Notes under the pieces: generated by a model
Told to the model about the DNA's origin: nothing
Database searches by the model: none
What the model saw: the letters and a program-made list of their open reading frames with translations, nothing else
From: Streptomyces europaeiscabiei
GTDB lineage: Bacteria; Actinomycetota; Actinomycetes; Streptomycetales; Streptomycetaceae
Assembly (NCBI RefSeq): GCF_036346855.1
Contig: NZ_CP107841.1
Span: forward strand, 1,922,001-1,986,000
DNA: 64,000 bases
Direction: 5' to 3'
Position numbers and translations under genes: made by a program
Shown: positions 30,671 through 40,205 of the stretch, one piece after another
Position numbering within the stretch: the first letter of the stretch is position 1
Layout: the number at the start of each line of letters is the position of its first letter

Positions 30671-31219
30671 TCACACCGTGGGCCAGGCCTCCGCGAGCAT
30701 CTTCCTCGTGTCGGCCAGGAGTTGGGGCAGGATCCGCGTGTGGCCGACAACCGGCATGAAGTTGGTGTCGCCGCCCCAGCGAGGGACGATGTGCTGGTGG
30801 AGATGGGCCGCGATGCCCGCTCCCGCGACCGTGCCCTGGTTCATGCCGATGTTGAAGCCGTGGGCGCCTGAGGCGGTGCGCAGGGCGGTCATGGACTGCT
30901 TGGTCAGCTCGGCCAGCTCGGTGGTCTCCGGCCCGGTGAGATCCGTGTAGTCGGCGACGTGCCGGTAGGGCACGACCATGAGGTGGCCGCCGTTGTACGG
31001 GTAGAGGTTGAGCACCGCGTACACGTGCTCCCCACGCCTGATGATCAGGCCGTCCTCATCCGATTTCGCCGGAATCGAGCAGAACGGACAGCCGTCGTCG
31101 GCGCCGGGGCCGGTCGGCTTGTTCTCACCCTGGATGTACGCCATCCGGTGGGGCGTCCACAGGCGCTGGAACGCGTCCTGCGTTCCCACTCCGATCTGCT
31201 GCTCCGGCTCACTCGTCAT
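30671..31219 (-). CDS. HIT family nucleotide hydrolase/transferase
   Basis: Histidine-triad protein, 182 residues from ATG 31219 (ATG 31231 in frame is an alternative). HIT motif HLHQHIV at about 139-145 with HxHxH spacing; N-terminal CPFC pair at about 44-47, found in zinc-containing relatives; NLYPYNGGHLMVVPYRHV is the core strand. Members hydrolyse or phosphorolyse dinucleotides such as Ap4A. In mycobacteria the HIT gene lies next to pgsA and thrS; here the EF-G and membrane-protein genes are inserted between HIT and pgsA. Confidence 0.9.
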   Translation of the reverse strand: MTSEPEQQIGVGTQDAFQRLWTPHRMAYIQGENKPTGPGADDGCPFCSIPAKSDEDGLIIRRGEHVYAVLNLYPYNGGHLMVVPYRHVADYTDLTGPETTELAELTKQSMTALRTASGAHGFNIGMNQGTVAGAGIAAHLHQHIVPRWGGDTNFMPVVGHTRILPQLLADTRKMLAEAWPTV

Positions 31220-31298
31220 GCAGTGCAGCATATGACTTCGCCCGTTCGCGGCGTGTCGCCGGGTACCGGGGCGGGCCGGGCGAGGCCAAGCTGAGGCG

Positions 31299-31955
31299 AT
31301 GGACCTCGACAGCCGCGCGCTCCGCTGGGAGCAGCGCACCGGACGCGTCCTCGCCGGGGCGTCGGCTCTCTTCCTCGCCTCCTACACGGTACGGGTGCTC
31401 GCCCACAGCCTCCCTCAGGGCTGGCTCGACCTCTGTCTGGCGGTGACCCTGCTGACCTGGGCGGTGTTCGCCGTCGACTACGCGGTGCGCTGGCGGCTGA
31501 GCGGGATGGGCCCGAGATTCGTCCGCGTCCACTGGCTCGACACCCTCGTGCTGGTGCTGCCACTGCTGCGGCCCCTGCGTGTGGTGCAGATCCACGACAA
31601 CGTGCGGCGTCACCACGCCCGGCCCCGGTTCTCCCTGCACGCGCGCGTGGCCGTCTACGCGGGCCTGTCGGCGACCCTGCTCGGCTTCACCGCCGCCCTC
31701 GCCGTCTACCAGCAGGAGCACACGGCCCCCGACGCGACGATCCTGACCTTCGGGGACTCCGTGTGGTGGGCCTGCTCCACGCTCTCCACGGTGGGGTACG
31801 GGGACGCCACACCCGTGACCCCGCCGGGGCGGCTGATCGCCGTGTTCCTGATGGCCTGCGGTCTCGCGCTGCTCGGGGCGGTGACGGGGTCGTTCTCGTC
31901 GTGGCTGCTGCAGGTGTTCGCACGGGAGGACGAGCGAAGGCCCCCGGGAAGCTGA
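31299..31955 (+). CDS. Potassium channel family protein
   Basis: 218 residues. Predicted four- to six-segment channel: hydrophobic segments at about 17-35, 43-62, 80-92, 115-137 and 170-195, with pore helix WWACSTLS followed by the K+ selectivity filter TVGYGD at 164-169. A short arginine-containing helix (LLRPLRVVQIHDNVRRHH) recalls a reduced voltage-sensor S4. No cytoplasmic RCK domain; the tail is only about 20 residues. Divergent from the HIT gene, with a 79-base gap holding both promoters. Ion selectivity is inferred from the filter alone. Confidence 0.92.
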   Translation: MDLDSRALRWEQRTGRVLAGASALFLASYTVRVLAHSLPQGWLDLCLAVTLLTWAVFAVDYAVRWRLSGMGPRFVRVHWLDTLVLVLPLLRPLRVVQIHDNVRRHHARPRFSLHARVAVYAGLSATLLGFTAALAVYQQEHTAPDATILTFGDSVWWACSTLSTVGYGDATPVTPPGRLIAVFLMACGLALLGAVTGSFSSWLLQVFAREDERRPPGS

Positions 31956-31970
31956 ACCCCGGAGGCCTTC
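31936..31970. terminator. Shared terminator, K+ channel gene and thrS
   Basis: Arms GAAGGCCCCCGGG (31936-31948) and CCCCGGAGGCCTTC (31957-31970) pair with one mismatch. The left arm overlaps the end of the channel gene; thrS converges from the other side, ending at 32008. Confidence 0.75.
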
Positions 31971-32007
31971 GACGACGTACGTGGATCACTCACGTACACC
32001 GCGTGTC

Positions 32008-33984
<1,977 letters not shown>

Positions 33985-34084
33985 CGGTTTCTCCTACCTG
34001 AAGGGGCGGCCCGGTCGTCTGCTGCGCCTGGGCCATCGGGAAGGATCGTACCGAGCCCGGGGTGCTCCTCGCGAAACAGATACC

Positions 34085-35512
34085 TCAGTCCCCTCCGCAG
34101 GCCTCCTCGAAGAAGGCCGTGATCTCCGCGGTCTCCTGGAGCGACTTCATCAGCCGGTCCCGCTCCGCCTCGTCGACCTGCACGGGTGCGATCCCGTCGG
34201 CGTTCGTGAGCCGCCGGAACCCGCCCCGGCTCTCCAGCCGCCCGTGCACCCGGACCGGCAGTCCCACGAGATGGGCCTGCCCCGCTATCCGGTACGACTC
34301 CTCGTCCAGGGTCATGCGGACGTGCGGGACCTCGGCGCCGGCGATGACCCGCATCCGTACGGTGCCCTCGCCGCGCGCCCCCGACCGGCGCATCCGCACG
34401 ACGGCCCCGGTGATCCGCACCGGCATCGAGGGTTCCTCGCGCAGATAGCGGGCCCCGGCCTCGCGCAGCACGGGCAGGTCGCCCGGTGAGAACTCGACGG
34501 GCTCGGCCGGTGTCGCGCCCCCCTCGGGGACCCCGGCGGCAGGCGCCCAGTCGACGGCGACGCGGGCGCCCTCGGTGCCGCGGACGAGGGCGACGAGGGC
34601 CTCGGTCAGCTCGTGGCTGACCCCGGCCTCGACAGCGCCGTCGAAGGCGTCCATGCCGCCGGTGGCGCGCTGGTAGTCGATGGCCTCGCGGGTGGCGTAC
34701 AGGGCCTGGTGGAGGCGCAGAGCCAGGGGGCGGCCGGTGGCCACGGGGACGAAGGCGGTGAGGCGGCGGCCGCCGGGAGCGGCGCCGACGAGGACCTTGT
34801 CGAGGGAGGCGGCTGCGGGCAGGCGGTGCCGGGCGCCGTAGTAGCCGGCACGGGCGCGGGTGGCCAGCGCCGCCGCGAGGAGCATCTGACGGGCGGACGA
34901 GCGCAGTTGGTCCTCGACAACCCAGGAGGCGGTGCCCAGCGGCCCGGTCGGCACGTCCCGCCACCAGTGGATCTCGTCGCTGGGCACGGCGAGGGCGGTC
35001 AGCACGTCCCGCGCGGCGGGCGAGCCGCTCCGGGACAGGGCCGTGAGGGCTTCGCCGAGCAGGTCGTCGCTGTCGGGGAAGGCCCGGTTCTCGGGCACGA
35101 GCAGGCTCATGCCCCGCCCGGCCGGCTCCGGTGGGGTCCAGCGGCCGTACCGTCCGGCGGCTCCGCCGCGTCGCTGCCAGCCGTGTCGGCCCAGCAGGGC
35201 TCCGAGGACCGCGGGGTCGACCTGGGCGGGGTCGGGCGGCCGGGTCCAGGTGGGCTCGACAGGGTGGGGGCGCACGGGGCGTACGGGCTCCCCTATGGGA
35301 CGGCGTACGGACACGTCCTCCCCGTAGGGACGTTTCGTCGGACCGCCCTCGTCATGGGGACGACTCATGGGCCTGTCCTCGGCGTAGGGGCGTCGGCCGG
35401 ACGTCTCCCCGCGGTGCGGGCGTCGGCCGGACGCGTCGTCGTAGGGCTGTCGGCCCGGCCCCTCGCCGTAAGGGGGCGGTCCGGTGCCGTCGTCGATGGG
35501 GCCGTGGGTCAC
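34085..35512 (-). CDS. Hypothetical protein with repetitive Arg/Pro-rich N-terminus
   Basis: 475 residues from GTG 35512, overlapping the DUF4365 gene stop by four bases (GTGA), so the two are translationally coupled. N-terminal about 100 residues are low complexity with degenerate GRRPY-ED repeats (SGRRPYAEDRP, TKRPYGED). A middle globular domain follows (DKVLVGAAPGGRRLTAFVP, LHQALYATREAIDYQ). The C-terminal region (MPVRITGAVVRMRRSG, VHGRLESRGGFRRL) has the alternating beta-strand pattern of an OB-like fold; that is inference. Function unknown; the partner suggests a nucleic-acid role. Confidence 0.8.
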   Translation of the reverse strand: MTHGPIDDGTGPPPYGEGPGRQPYDDASGRRPHRGETSGRRPYAEDRPMSRPHDEGGPTKRPYGEDVSVRRPIGEPVRPVRPHPVEPTWTRPPDPAQVDPAVLGALLGRHGWQRRGGAAGRYGRWTPPEPAGRGMSLLVPENRAFPDSDDLLGEALTALSRSGSPAARDVLTALAVPSDEIHWWRDVPTGPLGTASWVVEDQLRSSARQMLLAAALATRARAGYYGARHRLPAAASLDKVLVGAAPGGRRLTAFVPVATGRPLALRLHQALYATREAIDYQRATGGMDAFDGAVEAGVSHELTEALVALVRGTEGARVAVDWAPAAGVPEGGATPAEPVEFSPGDLPVLREAGARYLREEPSMPVRITGAVVRMRRSGARGEGTVRMRVIAGAEVPHVRMTLDEESYRIAGQAHLVGLPVRVHGRLESRGGFRRLTNADGIAPVQVDEAERDRLMKSLQETAEITAFFEEACGGD

Positions 35513-36075
35513 GGTCTGCCTCCCGTTCCGACCCGCGTCATGATCTCGCAGAGCGCTCGGTCGTCGAAGATGCGCGAGGTCGGTATGCGCACGGTGGTGC
35601 GGTGCCGACCGGTGATCGGGTGTCCGGCGAGGTTGATCCAGTAGCAGCAGTGCCGCAGGTCGAGCCGGTCGTGGCCGGCCCGCAGCCACTGCTCCTGCGA
35701 TCTGGGGACGATCATCACGACCAGGATCTTGTGCACCGAGACGGGGGTGCGGGCGAGTTTCGCCAGGTGCTGGTTGTCGAGAGTGAAGGAGAAGAACCGG
35801 CCCGTCGGGTTCGCCGCGAGCTGGTAGGTGGCCTTGAGCTGCACCTTGATGGTGACTTCGTCGTCGACGGTGTGACCGGGCGAGCCGTGGCTGACGTGCC
35901 AGTCGATGCCGTTGTCAGGAAAGGGCTGGGAGAGGGAGCAGCCGGCCGCGGCGGCCACGGCGTGCAGGTAGCCCACCTGCAGGGTCTCCATGCAGGCGGT
36001 GGTGGCGAGGGAGCCGCGGAGCGGTGCCGCGTGCTCGGGCAGCAGCCCGCCCCGCTCGGGCTGCGCTATGGCCAT
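35509..36075 (-). CDS. DUF4365 domain-containing protein (PD-(D/E)XK-like)
   Basis: 188 residues from ATG 36075, GGAAGG nine bases upstream. DUF4365 is regarded as a nuclease-fold domain of the PD-(D/E)XK type. The candidate core is NGIDWHV (D58) followed by EVTIKVQLKAT, where Q79-x-K81 takes the (D/E/Q)xK place, and then FSFTLDNQHLAKLAR. An N-terminal helix (CMETLQVGYLHAVAAAAG) fits the family. No helicase or methylase partner lies nearby, only the coupled unknown gene and, divergently 168 bases away, a DEDDh exonuclease. Nuclease activity is unproven. Confidence 0.8.
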   Translation of the reverse strand: MAIAQPERGGLLPEHAAPLRGSLATTACMETLQVGYLHAVAAAAGCSLSQPFPDNGIDWHVSHGSPGHTVDDEVTIKVQLKATYQLAANPTGRFFSFTLDNQHLAKLARTPVSVHKILVVMIVPRSQEQWLRAGHDRLDLRHCCYWINLAGHPITGRHRTTVRIPTSRIFDDRALCEIMTRVGTGGRP

Positions 36076-36243
36076 GACCAACAGCCTTCCAGTGCTGGTG
36101 TGTCCCTGTACCGAGCCCCTGAACTGCGCAGACCCGTACTTCTGTTGTCTCCTTCCGGCGTACGGCGCAAACAGCCCGGGTATCACCAAACTGGCAGAAG
36201 ACGGGACGTCAGCTGCCGTGGGTGAACGAGGAGTTGTGAACCT

Positions 36244-36969
36244 ATGACGTGTTGGTACGAGGGGCCCTTGGCGGCATTCGACACGGAGACCACTGGTGTG
36301 GACGTCGAGACCGACCGGATCGTGTCGGCCGCCGTCGTCGTCCAGGACGCGCCCGGCACCCGTCCCCGGGTGACGCGGTGGCTGGTGAACCCGGGCGTGC
36401 CGGTGCCCGCCGGGGCGACGGCGGTGCACGGGCTGACGGACGAGCAGTTGCAGCGCGACGGCCGCTGGCCTGCGCCGGTGATGGAGGAGATAGCCAGGGC
36501 GCTGGCCGAGCAGGCGGTGCGCGGCCGTCCGCTGGTGGTCATGAACGCGCCGTTCGATCTGACGCTGCTGGACCGTGAGTTGCGGCGGCATCGCGCCTCG
36601 TCGCTGGACCACTGGTTCGAGGCGACCCCGTTGCGGGTCCTCGATCCGCGGGTCCTGGACAAGCATCTGGACCGTTACCGCAAGGGTCGGCGCACCCTCA
36701 CCGATCTGTGCGCGCACTACGAGGTCGTCCTGGACGGCGCGCACGACGCGGGGGCCGACGCACAGGCGGCGATGGACGTCGTCCGCGCTGTGGGGCGCCG
36801 CTTCGCGACCCGTCTCGCCCGTCTCTCCCCCGCCGAACTGCACACGCTGCAGGCTGTGTGGCACGCGGCGCAGGCACGCGGTCTGCAGGCCTGGTTCGCG
36901 CGCAGCGGCACGGAGGAGGCGGTGGACCCTGCGTGGCCGCTGCGGCCGGAGCTGTCGGCGGCGGCATGA
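36244..36969 (+). CDS. DnaQ-like 3'-5' exonuclease (DEDDh)
   Basis: 241 residues, RNase H-fold exonuclease related to the DNA polymerase III epsilon subunit. All five catalytic positions of the DEDDh class are visible: D13 and E15 in FDTETTG, D105 in NAPFD, H167 and D172 in AHDAGAD. GAGGAG lies about 13 bases before ATG 36244. The C-terminal extension (LHTLQAVWHAAQARGLQAWF) is a helix of unknown role. Streptomycetes have several such proteins; proofreading versus repair or RNA trimming cannot be told from sequence. Confidence 0.93.
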   Translation: MTCWYEGPLAAFDTETTGVDVETDRIVSAAVVVQDAPGTRPRVTRWLVNPGVPVPAGATAVHGLTDEQLQRDGRWPAPVMEEIARALAEQAVRGRPLVVMNAPFDLTLLDRELRRHRASSLDHWFEATPLRVLDPRVLDKHLDRYRKGRRTLTDLCAHYEVVLDGAHDAGADAQAAMDVVRAVGRRFATRLARLSPAELHTLQAVWHAAQARGLQAWFARSGTEEAVDPAWPLRPELSAAA

Positions 36970-36971
36970 AA

Positions 36972-37000
36972 AAAGCCGGTCCGCGTGGCGGACCGGCTTT
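36972..37000. terminator. Terminator of tRNA-Val(CAC) copy 1, shared with exonuclease gene
   Basis: Perfect 13-bp arms AAAGCCGGTCCGC (36972-36984) and GCGGACCGGCTTT (36988-37000), three-base loop. On the minus strand it ends in CTTTTTTC, a canonical intrinsic terminator just downstream of the tRNA. It also directly follows the exonuclease stop on the plus strand. Confidence 0.92.
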
Positions 37001-37002
37001 AC

Positions 37003-37080
37003 CCGGTGGGCGATACTGGGTTCGAACCAGTGACCTCTTCGGTGTGAACGAAGCGCTCTCCCACTGAGCTAATCGCCCGG
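37003..37080. repeat. 78-nt direct repeat containing tRNA-Val, copy 1
   Basis: Identical base for base to 47424-47501, same orientation, 10,421 bases apart. The identity covers the tRNA and only five to six flanking bases, so it reflects gene duplication or a tRNA-targeted event rather than a long repeat. Confidence 0.9.
37007..37078 (-). tRNA. tRNA-Val (anticodon CAC), copy 1
   Basis: 72 nt, minus strand. GGGCGAT acceptor arm pairs with ATCGCCC; anticodon loop TTCACAC within CTTCG/CGAAG gives CAC, reading GUG, the commonest valine codon in this GC-rich genome; T-loop GTTCGAAC. The 3' end reads ACCG in the DNA, so CCA is added after transcription. Promoter at 37092-37121 and terminator at 36972-37000 make it a single-gene unit. 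Confidence 0.97.
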
Positions 37081-37091
37081 GAACGGACTGA

Positions 37092-37121
37092 ACAATACAG
37101 GTCCCGACGGGTCTGGTTCAA
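37092..37121 (-). promoter_or_regulatory. Probable tRNA-Val promoter
   Basis: Read on the minus strand: TTGAAC (37121-37116), 18-base spacer, TATTGT (37097-37092), with the predicted start about seven bases further, just before the tRNA at 37078. Good match to housekeeping sigma hexamers. It overlaps the last bases of the neighbouring SRPBCC gene. Confidence 0.65.
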
Positions 37122-37576
37122 ACCGCTTGGCCATGGGCCGCGAGGTACGCGAGGAGTCCTCGTCGGCCTGCCCGCATCATCAGCGCGTGGTTGGCCCGGA
37201 ACACGGGCCGTCCCGGCACGGCGAGCCGTCTCAGCAAGGGCTTGGCGACATCGACTTCCTGGTCGTAACGGGCGAGGGTGCCGGGCCCGTCGGCGGTGAG
37301 CGTCCAGCGGGCCCAGCCGTCCAGGTCACCGGTCATCTCGATCTCCAGGATCCCGGCCGCCGCGTCGCGCCGCACCTCCCGCGCGGTGAAGGCGAGGTCG
37401 TACGGCAGGGCCGAGCGGATCCGGATGATGCCGGTGGTGTCGTCGATCCGGATCACCTCGCGGACCTGCGGCCACCAGTGCGGATAGTCGTCGGCCCGCT
37501 GGAGCACGTCATACACGGCGGCGGGCGGCGCGGGCAGGTCCCAGCGGCTGCGGAAGCGGTAGTGGCACCAGTCCAT
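37118..37576 (-). CDS. SRPBCC-fold (START/polyketide cyclase-like) protein
   Basis: 152 residues from ATG 37576. SRPBCC proteins form a helix-grip pocket for hydrophobic ligands. The pattern is typical: WDLPAPPAAVYDVLQRADDYPHWWPQVREV at the N-terminus, central antiparallel strands, and GWARWTLTADGPGTLARYDQEVD before a long C-terminal helix. No catalytic residues can be assigned. It precedes tRNA-Val copy 1 on the same strand and is divergent from the large membrane protein gene. Function unknown; a lipid or aromatic ligand is only inferred from the fold. Confidence 0.85.
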   Translation of the reverse strand: MDWCHYRFRSRWDLPAPPAAVYDVLQRADDYPHWWPQVREVIRIDDTTGIIRIRSALPYDLAFTAREVRRDAAAGILEIEMTGDLDGWARWTLTADGPGTLARYDQEVDVAKPLLRRLAVPGRPVFRANHALMMRAGRRGLLAYLAAHGQAV

Positions 37577-37678
37577 GGTCGGATTGTGCCTGCACAGGGG
37601 CGTTCCGTGCGGGATCTGAGTACGTCCTGAGTACCCACACTCATGCCGTACGGCGTGACACGGACCACACTCCGGGAC

Positions 37679-40111
37679 ATGACGCATTCTCCGTCCCCGG
37701 CCGAGGAGTTGCGGGTCCTCGACTCCGAGCTGCGGCAACTCGACGCCCGCCGCGCCTTCCTGCTGGCGCGCCGCGCGTGGCTGCTGAACGTCCTGTACAC
37801 GCCGACGCCCGCACCCACCGCTCCCTCCGTACCGCCCGTGCGGCGCCCCGAGGCGACGGCGCCGAGCGTCCAGAACGTGCTGCTGCTCCTCGGTGGCGTT
37901 CTGCTGACCGTCGCGGCGATCGCGTTCACGCTGGTCAGCTGGGGAAACCTGGGAATCGCCGGCCGGGCCCTGGTCCTCGGCGCGGTGACCGTGGCCGCGC
38001 TGGGCACCCCGGTGCCGCTCCTGCGCCGCGGCCTGCGCTCGACCGCCGAGACTGTGTCCGGTCTCGGTCTCGCCCTGACGGTCCTGGACGCGTACGCCCT
38101 GCACGAGGTCGTGTTCACCGGGGCGGACGGCACGGGCTACGCCGCGGCCGCGGCGGCGGTGCTGGCGGTGGTGTGGGCGGCGTACGGGCTGGGACTCGGC
38201 GCGCTGGTGCCCCGGGCCGCCGACACCGACTCGGCGATCACCCGCACCGCCCTCGGTCTGCCGCTCCCCCTCGCCCTCATCGCCGCTCAACTCCCTTTCC
38301 TCCTCTGGTCGTTCGCGATGAACGCGGGCGTGGAGACGGTCACGGCCGTGGTGCTGGTGACAGCGGCGGCCGACACCGCGATCGCGCTCCGGGTGTCCCA
38401 CAAGCCGGTACGGATCGTCGCCGTCGTGGGCGCGTTCGGCTGGGGTGTCTGGGGTGTCCTGGCGGCCGGGTGGCTCTCGTGGGCCGCCGCCGGCCCGAGC
38501 GCCGCCGCCCGTGCGGCGGCGCTCCTCGCCCTCGCCGCGGCGATCGCCCTGACCACCGCCTGGCTCACCGCGAAGCCGACCCTGGCCCTCGGCACCGCAG
38601 TCGCCGGAGGGCTGCTCGCGGTGACGGGCCTCGGCGGTATCGCCCGCGCGGCCCTGCCCGACATGTGGACGGTCCCGGGCTATCTGCTCTGCGGGATCGC
38701 CCTGTTGGCGACCGTACGGACGTCCGCTCCCGAGCCCGTACGTCGAGGCCTCGCCCACGCCTCCGCCGTCGTCCAGGCCCTCGCCCTGGCCACCGCGCTG
38801 CCGGTCGTGGCCATCGCGCTGCTCGGCCCGGTCAGCCGACTGGAGCACATCTGGTCCGGCGCGCCCGAGGACGCCCGTGCGGCGGTGACGCTCGATGTGC
38901 CGTGGCCCCCGAACGCGGCGACCGTGCCTCTCATGCTCGCCGTGGTCGCCGGCGTGCTGGCTCTGACCGCGCGCACCGCCTCGTGGCGCACCCAGGCCCT
39001 GGTCGGCGCCTTCGTCCTCGCCTGGGCGACGGCCCTGGCGCTCCCGGCGGTCCTCGAACTGCCGTACACGGCCGGGCTGGTGGCGCACGGCCTCGTGTGC
39101 GTGGCCACGCTCGCCTTCGCGGGCCTCTCACGGTCGACGGAAACCCAGCGGCTCCGGGCACCGCTGCCCCTCACCGGCGCGCTCCTGGCCCTCGTCACGT
39201 CCCTGAACCTGGCCCTCCACTCCCTCGCCACCGAACCGGTGACCCTCACCGTCCTCGCCGCCTCGACCGTCCTCTTCGCGGCGGCGGCATGGCGCACGGG
39301 CCTCGGCCCCCTCACCGCGCCCGCCTCCCTCGTCCACGCCACCGCCCTGACCTGCGCGATCGGCGCGTCCGTCGGCTGGGAGCCGCAGCATACGGCCCTG
39401 CTCGTCCTCACCGTCCCGGCCGTCGCGGCCCTACTCGCGGCACGCCTCGGCGCCGCGCCCATGACCATCCCGGTCGAGGCGGCCGGCGCCGCGGCCGGCC
39501 TCCTGGCGATCGCCCTCTCCGCCACGCACCCGCCCCTGCTGGCCCTGACCCTCGCGCTCTGCGGAGTCATCGCCGCGGGTACGGCCGTACGACCGGACCG
39601 CAGAGCCGTCGGCTACGCCTCCGCCGCTCTGTTCGTGCTGGCCTCCTGGGTACGACTGGCGGCCTGGGAGGTCGGCTCCCCGGAGGCGTACACGCTGCCG
39701 GTGACCGTCCCGGCCCTGGTCGTCGGCCACCTGCGCCGGCGCCGGGACCGGACGACCTCGTCCTGGACGGCCTACGGCCCGGGACTCGTCGTCACGCTCG
39801 TCCCGAGCCTCGTCGCCGCCTGGGGCGACCAGCACTGGCTCCGCCCCCTGCTGCTGGGCGCCGCCGCCCTGGCCGTCACGCTGCTGGGCGCCCGCCACCG
39901 CCTCCAGGCCCCACTTCTCCTCGGCGGCGCCGCACTCGTCCTGGTCGCCCTGCACGAACTCGCGCCGTACATCGCCCAGGTCGTCGACACCCTCCCCCGT
40001 TGGGTGCCTCCCGCACTCGCGGGCCTGGTACTGCTCGCCCTGGGCGCCACGTACGAACAGCGGTTGCGTGACGCACGGCGTATGCGGGACATGCTCGGAA
40101 AGCTCGGCTGA
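37679..40111 (+). CDS. Large multi-pass membrane protein (SCO7613 C-terminal domain type)
   Basis: About 810 residues from ATG 37679 (ATG 37643 also possible; neither has a good ribosome site). N-terminal 60 residues are soluble and helical (LRVLDSELRQLDARRAFLLARRAWLL), then roughly 20 or more hydrophobic helices starting at SVQNVLLLLGGVLLTVAAIAF. Very rich in Ala, Leu, Val. Streptomycete proteins of this type share the SCO7613 C-terminal region and have no known role. No transporter or enzyme motif is evident. Confidence 0.85.
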   Translation: MTHSPSPAEELRVLDSELRQLDARRAFLLARRAWLLNVLYTPTPAPTAPSVPPVRRPEATAPSVQNVLLLLGGVLLTVAAIAFTLVSWGNLGIAGRALVLGAVTVAALGTPVPLLRRGLRSTAETVSGLGLALTVLDAYALHEVVFTGADGTGYAAAAAAVLAVVWAAYGLGLGALVPRAADTDSAITRTALGLPLPLALIAAQLPFLLWSFAMNAGVETVTAVVLVTAAADTAIALRVSHKPVRIVAVVGAFGWGVWGVLAAGWLSWAAAGPSAAARAAALLALAAAIALTTAWLTAKPTLALGTAVAGGLLAVTGLGGIARAALPDMWTVPGYLLCGIALLATVRTSAPEPVRRGLAHASAVVQALALATALPVVAIALLGPVSRLEHIWSGAPEDARAAVTLDVPWPPNAATVPLMLAVVAGVLALTARTASWRTQALVGAFVLAWATALALPAVLELPYTAGLVAHGLVCVATLAFAGLSRSTETQRLRAPLPLTGALLALVTSLNLALHSLATEPVTLTVLAASTVLFAAAAWRTGLGPLTAPASLVHATALTCAIGASVGWEPQHTALLVLTVPAVAALLAARLGAAPMTIPVEAAGAAAGLLAIALSATHPPLLALTLALCGVIAAGTAVRPDRRAVGYASAALFVLASWVRLAAWEVGSPEAYTLPVTVPALVVGHLRRRRDRTTSSWTAYGPGLVVTLVPSLVAAWGDQHWLRPLLLGAAALAVTLLGARHRLQAPLLLGGAALVLVALHELAPYIAQVVDTLPRWVPPALAGLVLLALGATYEQRLRDARRMRDMLGKLG

Positions 40112-40205
40112 GGCGCCCCGTCAGGGTCGCGGGGAACTGCGCGCCCGGCCCCGACGGGCCCGCAGTTCCCCACAACGCCGAGCCCCCGGCGCCCCGAGCG
40201 GAGCG
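40112..40205. repeat. Dispersed element, short copy, between convergent genes
   Basis: Contains CGCGGGGAACTGCGCG (about 40131-40146) and in inverted orientation CCCGCAGTTCCCC (about 40161-40173), giving a hairpin. It fills the gap between the stop codons of the membrane protein and the YetA-like gene, so it probably terminates both. Confidence 0.75.

Noticed and set aside
33985..34084. T-box riboswitch before thrS
   Set aside because: Only 100 bases separate thrS from the upstream gene, with no specifier-loop or T-box sequence.
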